Part shown: one piece after another, positions 1-9,102 of the stretch
How positions within the stretch are numbered: the first letter of the stretch is position 1
Layout of the letters: every line of letters starts with the position of its first letter
DNA from: Ziziphus jujuba
Taxonomy: Eukaryota; Streptophyta; Magnoliopsida; Rosales; Rhamnaceae
Assembly (NCBI RefSeq): GCF_031755915.1
Contig: NC_083382.1
Coordinates: forward strand, 9,975,501-10,039,500
Reading direction: 5' to 3'
DNA: 64,000 nt
Made by a program: the position numbers and the translations under genes
The notes under the pieces: generated by a model
What the model saw: only the letters and a program-made list of their open reading frames with translations
The model's database searches: none
Told to the model about the DNA's origin: nothing

Positions 1-159
1 TTTAATAATATATTAAAATTTAAAAATATTCAAACAATCATTGATGATTTGAAAAGATTATAAAATAATATATATATATATATATTTTTTTTTTTCTATT
101 TTAGAACGGTTAGTGTACAAACCAAAATCAATCACATATCCAGCCTCCATAGCAAACAT

Positions 160-793
160 ACCAAATTGACACTTACCCCTTACGTGCATGATGAATTTTC
201 AATTTATAATATTGGACCGGAGACTCTCAGAATAAAAAGAAAAGCAGTTTCTTCATCCCCCAGTTTCTCAAATTCTCAAAAAAAAAAAAAAAAAAAACAA
301 AAAAACAAAAAAACAAAAAAAAATCTCAAAATTAAAAAAAAAAAATGGTAGTTTTGATATAAATTTAATTTTCTCTTCCAATTATATTTTGGTATTTGGG
401 ATTTTTCTGGTATATGTAAATTAGGGCCGCTTACATTAACCAATCAATGATCCCTTATTGGTTATTCCCAAAAATTCAAAACAAACAAAATATAAAAGAA
501 AATCACTGATCTCTAAGCACCATTTCGCTGTCATGATAGAGACAATTCAATGTAATAATCAGTTACAAAATGAATTACTGGTCCAAGTACGGAGCAAGCA
601 AAAAGACAACAAAGGCCCATTTTTGATAAGCAGTCGGTACACTGACAGGTAGACACGTTCCACTATTCCAAAATATGAAATCCTCAGTTGGGGGCATATC
701 CTCCACGTGAAACCTCTGTCCCATTAGGTGTCCCGGTCCAATATTATAAATTGAAAATTCATTATGCACGCAAGGGGTAAGTGTCAATTTGGT
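160..793. mobile_element. Foldback element with 60-bp terminal inverted repeats
   Basis: The left arm (160-219) and the reverse complement of the right arm (734-793) match at 58 of 60 positions. Both begin ACCAAATTGACACTTACCCC and end near GGACCG. The 514-bp interior is not palindromic and carries an A-rich run near 280-345. The match stops abruptly at both outer edges. I see no target-site duplication (flanks AGCAAACAT and CTTTCTATC). This looks like a short non-autonomous DNA transposon (MITE or foldback type). Short open frames inside it look non-coding. Superfamily not determined. Confidence 0.75.
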
Positions 794-1407
794 CTTTCTA
801 TCCTTTTTTTTATTTATTTTTTTTGGCCTTTTAAGTCTGATGAAATTAACAAATTAGCATTTAAATAGACAGTTTCTATGAATATTAATATATATATATA
901 TATATATAATTCAATTTCAACTTTTATCTATATAAAAAATATAGGTAAAAAAACAAAATGAAACAATTTTTTAAAGTATGTTTTCCTTTAATTTTTATCA
1001 AATTTTATTTCAAAAAACGTTTGTAACGAAGTATATATTGTTTATATCTGTTTGATTTTTAATAATTATCTTCCAAATAATAATATAGCAATGCATTCTC
1101 AACTAAATTTTTAATTTTAATTAATTAATTACATTTATTCAAGAAAAATAACTAATTGCCTAATTCGTGTACAACTTGCCAAGTCACAATGTTATTTTTA
1201 AATAAACATTAAATAGTAAGGGAGAGAATCAATTCTACATAAAAGGTTATCTGGTTCACGGATGAAATTTCTTAAAACAAAAAAGCCTATCGAACAAATT
1301 GGAACAAAAGTTGACGGGTAGTCTTGTAATTTTCACTTTTGATAATGTAATATTTGTTTTCACAAGTAGAGTCATCAATAGCCACTCCTTTGCATGTATG
1401 GTGTGTC
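794..1407. other. AT-rich spacer and upstream region of the peptide precursor
   Basis: AT-rich non-coding sequence with a TA microsatellite near 890-908. No gene is seen. The last few hundred bases are the presumed promoter region of the gene starting at 1479. Confidence 0.5.
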
Positions 1408-1415
1408 TATAAATA
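1408..1415 (+). promoter_or_regulatory. TATA box of the peptide precursor gene
   Basis: TATAAATA lies 71 bp upstream of the chosen ATG at 1479. This predicts transcription starting around 1440 and a short 5' leader of about 40 nt. The placement supports the small first exon. Confidence 0.65.
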
Positions 1416-1478
1416 CTGAGAGCTATGAGAGAGCCTCTTCATCATTCGAGCTTCTCCAAATTCCAATTTGTCATCAAG

Positions 1479-2853
1479 ATGAAAAGTTTCTTTGCGCTTC
1501 TCGCCTTCTCTTCACTTCTTCTGGTAAGGATCAGAAGGTCATATTTTTTGTTAATACAATGCCACTAAAAGAAGTTTATTCCATATCTGATAATACAGTT
1601 AGTAATAAATTCGAAAGCTGTGATTAGAAATATGTATTTGTGGCAAAAATAAGTTTCTGTCTCTCAGATTTGTGACTTATAAAAAATATATATATCACTA
1701 AAATGGGTAAAATATGTTACTAAACCCTTAGTGTGATGGTGCTATATGATAAACTAGCTACAAACATACTTTCATGATATTGATTAGTATACCAGTCAAC
1801 TTGGAATTATTAGACATTCATCTTATGTTCATATTAAAGATGAAAATATATATTTGCCCCTCTTCAAGATCTTCTAATATTACTTCTTGTAGCATGCATT
1901 TCTCTCATGCTACTAATCCAATTCCTTGAAAATAGCAATGGTGATGAAATAGGAAATATATTATTTATGTTTACTTTGATCATTGCTCTAATATTTTTTT
2001 GATGATTATGCAGTTGGCAAGCACCATCACAGCAAGGAAAGAGCCTGCTGAATATGTGAAGACTACCTTGGAGCAAGTAGCCAAAGATCTTTCTATAGAT
2101 CCATCTTCTTTTGTTCCCTTTTACCACAGAAAGCAAAATGACATTTCTGTTGATCCATCGTCTTTTATTCCCTTTTACCACGGAAAGCCAAATGGCCTTT
2201 CTGTAGATCCATCGTCCTTTATTCCCTTTTACCACGGAAAGCAAAATGACCTTTCTGTTGATCCATCGTCTTTTGTTCCCTTTTACCACGGAAAACCAAA
2301 TGGTCTTTCTGTAGATCCATCGTCATTTGTTCCCTTTTACCATGGAAAGCCAAACGACCTTTCTGTAGATCCATCGTCCTTTGTTCCCTTTTACCATGGA
2401 AAGCCAAATGATCTTTCCGTAGATCCATCGTCCTTTGTTCCCTTTTATCGCGGAAACAAAAATGGCAATTCTGTAGATCCATCATCCTTTATTCCCTTTT
2501 ATCATGGAAAGGCAAATCGCCTTTCTGTAGATCCATCTTCATTGGTTCCCTTTTACCACGGAAAGCCAAATGGCCTTTCTATAGATCCATCGTCCTTTGT
2601 TCCCTTATACCACGGAAATCGAAATGGCTTTTCTGTTGATCCATCGTCCTTTGTTCCTTTTTACCACGGAAATCGAAATGATCTTTCTGTAGATCCATCT
2701 TCTTTTATTCCCCTTTATCAGGGAAACCAAAATGGCCTTTCTGTAGATCCATCATCCTTTATTCCTTTTTACCACGGAAACGAAAATAGTGATCAAAACA
2801 CCAAGATTAATGAAGAAGGTGTTGCCAAAGTTGTTTCTCCTGATCATCAGTAA
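1479..2853 (+). CDS. Secreted tandem-repeat precursor, probable cyclopeptide-alkaloid (burpitide) precursor with DUF2775-like N-terminus
   Basis: Two exons, 1479-1523 and 2014-2853, joined by a GT-AG intron (GTAAGG donor; TATGCAG acceptor), give 294 residues. Residues 1-22 form a signal peptide (starts MKSFFALLAF, probable cut after TITA). The next residues, RKEPAEY, match the conserved start of mature organ-specific proteins (S2/P4, DUF2775). Residues 42-275 are 13 repeats of 18 residues, consensus SVDPSSFVPFYHGKPNGL. The five-residue centre is FVPFY six times, FIPFY four times, and LVPFY, FVPLY and FIPLY once each. X-X-Pro-Phe/Leu-Tyr is the backbone of 5(14)-type cyclopeptide alkaloids (amphibine/mauritine class), in which the Tyr oxygen bridges to the Pro beta carbon. 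Most repeats have an Asn-Gly or Asn-Asp after the core, possible legumain sites. In related plants DUF2775-type precursors are processed by separate BURP-domain cyclases; none is seen nearby. AATAAA at 3044-3049 is a candidate polyadenylation signal. The gene structure is strong; the product is inference. The alternative is an ordinary organ-specific repeat protein. Confidence 0.85.
2092..2793 (+). repeat. 13 x 54-bp coding tandem repeat
   Basis: Thirteen head-to-tail 54-bp units code for 18 residues each, with no change of length. Silent differences are scattered among units. The DPSS and P-x-Y positions never change, while the residue before Pro alternates Val/Ile and the residue after it Phe/Leu. 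This is the core-peptide array of the gene at 1479-2853. Confidence 0.95.
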
Positions 2854-3160
2854 ACAGTACTAGTAGATGATAAGCAAAACCAAACTTCAATAGAAAATCC
2901 TATCAATAATAAGTATGTAGTTTGAAGTTTGTTAATGCCTTTATGTGGCAAATTGTAGTAGTTTATGACCTTGGATGATTTATCTTCTATGTTTGTAGTG
3001 TTGTTATCATTGTTGACTACTCTTGTATGCATTTCTTTAACTAAATAAATTATTATGGCTTGTGTTATATATGCATAGGCCATAGTTGTGAATGTTTCTA
3101 CTCTTTCCCCAGCTTTACATGAATGGTTTAAAACTTACTTAATTAAAAAAGTTCATGAAC
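2854..3160 (+). other. 3' untranslated region and spacer
   Basis: AT-rich sequence directly after the stop codon, with AATAAT near 2906 and AATAAA at 3044-3049 as possible polyadenylation signals. No further gene seen. Confidence 0.4.
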
Positions 3161-3161
3161 C

Positions 3162-3897
3162 TTAAAAGTAAACTAGTGCAAAAATACACTTCTTATGAAT
3201 TGCATACAATTTTTCCTTTTCTAGAACATCACAAATAGCCTTAAGATGCTCAACATGCTCTTTTAAATTATGGTTATATATTAAGATGTCATTAAAATAC
3301 ACAGCAACAAATTTTCCTAAATATGCTTTTAAAACACAATTCATAAGATGCATAAATGTACTAGGTGCATTAGTTAAACCAAAAGGCATAACTAACCATT
3401 CATAAAATCAATGTTTAGTTTTAAAAGCTGTTTTTCATTCATCATCTTTTTTCATGCGAATTTGATGATATCCACTTTTAATATCAATTTTAGAGAAAAC
3501 ATAAGCACCATGCAATTCATCAAACATATCATTTAATCTAGGTATTGGATATCTATACTTAATTATTATGTCCTCTAATCAACACACATTCTCCATGTTT
3601 CATCTTTTTTAAGCACTAATAACATAGACACAGCACAAGGGCTCATACTTTCTCTAACATAGCCTTTATCAAGAAGTTCACTGACCTGAACTTCTATTTT
3701 ATTTCCTCCGGATTGACTCTATATGCAGGCTTATTGGAAAATGAAGCTCTAGAAATGAAATCTATTTGATGTTCAATTCCTCTTAATGGAGGTAATCTTT
3801 TAGGAATCTCCTCTAGAAATACATCTTCATATTCCTGCAAAAAAGATATAATAGAACTAGACAAAATAGGATCATCAAGGTTAGCCAAATAATTCAT
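3162..3897 (-). mobile_element. Decayed Ty3/gypsy reverse transcriptase fragment (chromovirus-like)
   Basis: Reading on the minus strand, 3897-3694 gives a segment ending in a substrate-entry region ([16 protein letters not shown]) that in gypsy polyproteins lies just before the reverse transcriptase. 3389-3162 gives [12 protein letters not shown] and then YFNDILIYN, the site that is normally Y-V/F-DDILIYS. The first Asp of the catalytic pair is Asn here. The stretch between them keeps recognisable RT blocks but with stops and frame changes. There is no RNase H, integrase or LTR. It is a dead fragment. Confidence 0.8.
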
Positions 3898-3985
3898 AAA
3901 GGCTTAAAGATCTTGATAAAATACTTTATGAATCTTCCATAGAACCCAGCATGCCTTTGAAAGCTTTTAAGTCCCTTAACTAATG

Positions 3986-5560
3986 TTAGCAATGGTAAAT
4001 TAGCAATTGTCTCGATCTTGGTTCGTGAAGCTCAATACCATTTTCAGAAATCCGATCACCAAGCACAATTCCAAAATGACAATTCTCCCAATCAAGTACC
4101 GAATTAGTATTCTCACACTGCTTCAATACCCATGCCAAATTTTCTAAACACTCATCAACAGAATTTACAAACTTAGAAAAATCATCCTTGAATCCTTCTA
4201 TACACTTCTGTACCATATCATTAAATATTAACATCATGAACTTTTGAAAAGTTACAGGTGCATTATACCACCAGAATGGCATCATCCTATAAGCGAAGGT
4301 ACCATAAGGACATATGAATGTCGTCTTCTCTTCATCTTTCGATGCTATGGCTATTTGATTATATCTTGAATAGCCATCTAAGAAGCAATAATAAGCATGT
4401 CCAATAAATCTCTCTAGCATTTGATGAATAAAAGGGAATGGGAAATGTTCCTTTCTTATAGCTTTGTTCAATTTTCTATAATTAATATACATACTCTCCA
4501 ATATGTCTTTGTCCTTATGGGGAGTAACTTATTGTTCCCAATTCGCACAACTGGCATCCCTTATTTCTAAGGCACCACTTACACTGGATTTACCTATGAA
4601 CTATCTGAATTAGATAGATTATTCCAGTCTTAAGTAACTTGAGAATATTTACCTTGACAACCTCTTGCATATCAAGATTGAGCTGCCTTTGATGATCAAT
4701 TGTTGATTTGTGATTCTCCTCCGTCAAAATCTTATGTGTACAAATAGATGGACTAATACTTTTTATATATTCAATAGACCATTTAGTTGCACTCTTAATG
4801 TGTGTTAAATGCATCCAATAATTTATCTTCTTATTCATTAGTAAGTGATACAGCTGTAATGAATAGAAAACTAAAATTCTTATCCATATAAGTATACATT
4901 AAATGAGTAGGTAATATTTTTAACTCCACATTTGTTGGTTTCCCTCGCTTATTCTCCATATCATGTATACGACTTTTCTTAAGCTCCATTACCTACTCAA
5001 TTACCAATTTCTTAGCCTCCAATTGGATCTTATCCTTTAAATCTTTAACATAAATTAATTGAACTAAACATACCTCCAAAGGATCATCTGAACCACATAT
5101 CTTTTCTTACTTAATAACCTCTTCATCTGAGTCAACTTCCTTCTTTGGGTACTTCATTGCATCGAAAACATTCATGTCACTTCTTGATCTTACACCCTCA
5201 AAGTAAGTTGTCCATTTTACACATCTATCAAAAATCATCCGATCGCTAGAAAATGTCTTCTCAAAATGAACGGCATCTCATGATCAACTTACATATCCAA
5301 GATAATAAAATTTGCAGGAAATATGAACTTATCTACCTTGACAAGACATCTTCAATTATGCTTTTTAGGTGCTTCACTAAATGATCTACCAAAGGAAACC
5401 GTAATAGACTTGACATCTCTAGTCTCAAGTTTTTGAAACGTAGAAAGAGACATTACATTAATTGGTTAATTTCAACTGCAATTCCTAAGATTTAATTAAT
5501 ATCAAATTTTATCCTTGCATTTTGAAACAAGACAACCGTAGTCCCTACTTTATAAGGGTG
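3986..5560 (-). mobile_element. Decayed Ty3/gypsy (Athila/Tat-like) polyprotein fragment
   Basis: The minus-strand frame 4501-3986 (171 aa) contains NYRKLNKAIRKEHFPFPFI, FLDGYSRYNQIAIA, TFICPYGTFAYRMMPF and a metal-binding motif changed from F-M-DDFS to FKDDFS, all blocks of an Athila/Tat-type RT. Upstream, 4838-4590 gives the segment before the RT (SICTHKILTEE, STIDHQRQLN, VVKVNILKLL). Further upstream, to about 5560, are weaker traces of the gag-protease side with stops. It differs in sequence from the neighbouring fragment at 3162-3897, so two elements lie side by side in the same orientation. No LTRs seen. Confidence 0.75.
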
Positions 5561-6355
5561 TTTGAAATATGTTACACTTTCTCATACATGATAATTAAAA
5601 TTAACTTTTACACTTTTGAAAATTAAATTTAAAATAAATAGAAATTGAAACATAATAAAATTATTTTTATTAAAAAAGAAAAATTTCTCTTTCCTCTCGC
5701 CTCCGTCTTCTCCTATCTTCTTAATTTTCTTCCGTAATGGCCAAAGCAGCCATCGGAAATCTCTGCAAGTTCATCATTAAAAAAATTAAAAGCTTGGTAT
5801 TAGAAATTCCTGCTAATCCCCCTAAAAAAAATCAATAGCAAACCCAGCGCAACCAAAAAAGTTAAAAGCTTGGTCTTAGATGGAATTTGCGTTCTGTTGC
5901 ACCACCATCGAAGCCATGATGAGGTGTGATTCCTCTGTCAAAGTTGCACCAATTGCACATAGCAACACATAAATACCACCAATCATCGTGTGTGTCATGT
6001 AGAACCTCAATGATGCATTGATAGACTCTAACAGCTTCTTGTTAGTCTCATTATTTACTGCCAAAGTACTTGTTTTTTAGAAAGATACTGCCAAAGTACT
6101 TAACATCATATTTTTCCATATAGAAAAAAATTAAAAACGATTTAACGGTTAATTTGCTTAATATTCTAATTAATTTGACTACAAACAAAAATGTTACGTT
6201 TTTTACGTTTTTTTTTATGTTTGTATTTCACAACACCATAAATTGGAAAAAAGTAAAAATCTAAGTGTTATTATATAATGTTGGTAGGAAATTTTTGTTC
6301 AATCTACCACAAATGGTACCTCCTAGAACAATTTCCTAGGTTTGCCACTGGGGTG
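5561..6355. other. AT-rich spacer without recognised genes
   Basis: A minus-strand open frame at 5876-6064 (62 codons) resembles nothing I recognise and has no clear context. The rest is AT-rich. Confidence 0.35.
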
Positions 6356-6900
6356 ATCCTATGGCTGTAAGTGGGCCCGACTAGTTCATAAATAGCTCAA
6401 GTTCGACTCCTTTTTTAACTTGCTCAAACTTGATTTGTAAAAAAAAAAAAAAAATGAGTTGACCTTGAATAAGAAAATAAGTTCGAAGTCAATCTTTAAC
6501 AATAAATTAAACTAATAAATAGTTAATTTTGCTATTTATATGCAATTATATAAAAATTATATTATAAAATTAACCAAATTGAATATTTATAATGCATAAA
6601 TAAAAATTTTTATATTTTAAATCTACAAACTTTTTAAGAATAAATTAATTTTATAATAAAATTAATAGAATAAATAAACATAATTAATTATTCATGTTAA
6701 ATTATTACTTTTAAAGAATAAATAATGAAGTTTTTAAATGTTTTCATGAAGAAGTTGAACCAAACTTAAGCAATTTATTTTAAAATGTTATAAACTTGAG
6801 CCAAGCCTAAACATTACTAAAATTATGCAAGTTAAGCTTGAGAATGCTAATACTTAGCTCAAACTGACCTTATTTACATTGATCATGAGCCGTGAAAATT
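6356..6900. mobile_element. Possible degenerate non-autonomous DNA transposon
   Basis: The block opens with TGGCTGTAAGTGGGCC followed by short direct motifs around 'agctcaagttcg', and closes near 6890 with 'gaccttatttacattgatc', whose reverse complement loosely resembles the opening. This layout is common in AT-rich hAT-like plant elements. No coding sequence and no clear target duplication. Low confidence. Confidence 0.3.
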
Positions 6901-8086
6901 TATGTGCACTAGTCAACAGTCCTTTTTATTTATTTTATTATATAGCATTATGAATACCAAAAATGTCAAATTTATCAAAATATTTATTAAATAACATGAC
7001 AGATAATATAATAATATTTAATTGATTTATTTTTTTTAATTCACATATTTATTTAAAAGTTTATTTTTTCATATTTAGATTATATAAATATATCAATCAA
7101 TAATATTTTAACATATATCATTTCGTAAATAAATATAGTAAATATTTTATACATGTAATATTAGTGAATAGATACATGGTTTATACATATTATTTCAATT
7201 TTGCTATTATGGAAACCTTGCCCTCCTTTGGATGAGTCGTTATGGGTAATGATTGTTTAATTACTAAGTGATTTTGTGTAATCACCATCCAATTACTGCA
7301 CTGCTGGGACAATGACAAATTGGTCACAATATAGTGGGTATTTCACTTATAGTACATTTATGTCCATCATATACATTTTTCTTTTTTCTAAACCACATTG
7401 CAGTTGCTTTTTATTTTTATTTTTTGTGTGTTTTCTTTTCTATCGATTATATTTCTTTCATCCAAGTACTTTGATTCTAAATTTTTGATTTTTGAGTACG
7501 AAATATTGAAGAAAATAATAGTGAGTGACACAATATGATGGATTTTTTTTTTCTTTTTCCCTATGTATGTAGTATGTAATTATGTATGAAGTTCTGAGAT
7601 ATGGACAACTAGAGATATTTTTTTTTTCTTTCTAACGACGTATATGGTGTGTAACAGAGCAAGTGTCTCAATATTTAAAATTCTAAAATTTGATGATAAC
7701 AGAACACCAGAATACGATTTATTTCTAGTTAAAAATATATATTGGCAATGTAGAGAGAGAAACCAGATCCATATATTAAAAAAGAATAGTTGAACTAGAT
7801 CAATATATTATAAAGTATTTGAAGTAATGACTTTGCTGTTTTTGGATCTAGCTTACGGTGGCTATGGAGTTTCTCCCGAGTTCCATTGGCGTTGTTGTGC
7901 GAGGCTATATGAGTTTTGGGTGCGAGGCCATACAAGTTTTCGATGAGAAAACATATAAAAAATAAAAAAATGAAAGCCAATTGAGATTGTATTAAGCCAA
8001 ATCTAATATTGACTGTTGGTAAAATTGAACAGTCAAGAATAGAATTTTGAACTTTATTAAAATCCATGAATCTGATATAAGAGCCT

Positions 8087-8088
<2 letters not shown>

Positions 8089-8127
<39 letters not shown>
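8089..8127. repeat. TA microsatellite
   Basis: An uninterrupted AT dinucleotide run of about 39 bp. Its counterpart in duplication copy B (near 22500) is almost absent, so the tract has changed length since the duplication. Confidence 0.95.
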
Positions 8128-8131
<4 letters not shown>

Positions 8132-8339
8132 TTATTATTAAAATGAATATAAATTATAACATAATTTATTGACTATTTACAATAATTTTTTCTTTTATTT
8201 TGAATAAAATAAAATAATTTAAATTAGATAAATTTAATATATAAAAAAGTAGATAAGTCTTTTATCTAATGATTTTTTTTAAAAAATATCTATTAATTTA
8301 TAAAATCATTAATATCAATTAATTTAGATATCTATAAAA

Positions 8340-8800
8340 AGAAACAAAAATAGGAAAAATCAAAATAAAAATAAAAAAGAGAAAGAAAATTATTATTTTA
8401 AGAAAAAAGAAATGGAAAGATAAGAAGGAGAAGAAGAAGAAGAAAACTGAAACAAAAACTGATGGAAAAAAAAAAAAAGAAAAGAAAAGATTGAAAAAGA
8501 AAGATTGAAAAAGAAAGAAAGAAAAAGATAATAAAAAAAAAGGGAAGAAAACTGAAGGGGGAAAAAGTGATACTGCTCAACAAAAATTAAAAAAAATAAT
8601 ATAAACAAAGATTATAAAAGAATAAAAATTGAAAAAAAAAGATTAAAAAAGAAAGAAAGAAAAGAAAAGAAAAGATAATAAAAAAATAAGGGAAGAAAAC
8701 TGGAGGAAAAAAAGTGATACTGCTGAAAAAAAAATTAAAGAAAAATGGAAGAAATAAAAATAATCAGATAAAAAAAAACCAATAATAAAAAAATCACAAA
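8340..8800. repeat. Purine-rich (A/G) tract
   Basis: About 460 bp in which the plus strand is overwhelmingly A and G (repeated gaagaag, aaagaaaga and gaaaa motifs). A shorter counterpart lies at 22740-23100. Open frames here are low-complexity artefacts. Confidence 0.8.
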
Positions 8801-9102
8801 AAGGTCAATTCTTTTTTTTTTTTTTTTATGAGTAGAAAGGCAAATTAATTGATTAAATTTTATCCGACCCTTTTATACAGGATTAATTATTTCATGCGAA
8901 GGAGATTATTACGCTGGTTTATAATTTTTTAATGCTACCAACTTTTCACATCAAATCAAATCAAGCATATAAATGCTTCAATCAAAAACGTGCTTTAGTT
9001 CATAATTTCCTCTCCTTTTTTATTTATTTATTTATTATTTTTTTTTGGTAAAAAGTACTGCATTAAGCACAAAAGAGGGGGGCACCGGAACAAGAAACCC
9101 AG

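Noticed and set aside
1864..2485. Minus-strand open frames overlapping the precursor repeats
   Set aside because: They are shadows of the 54-bp repeat in another frame, with no start context or family resemblance.
2092..2793. Repeat array considered as a CRISPR-like array
   Set aside because: The 54-bp units are contiguous coding sequence without spacers, in a plant gene with an intron and signal peptide.
5876..6064. 62-codon minus-strand frame
   Set aside because: No family resemblance, no promoter or splice context; near a decayed transposon.
8393..8608. Phe/Ser/Leu-rich frames in the purine tract
   Set aside because: Low-complexity translation of A/G repeats.
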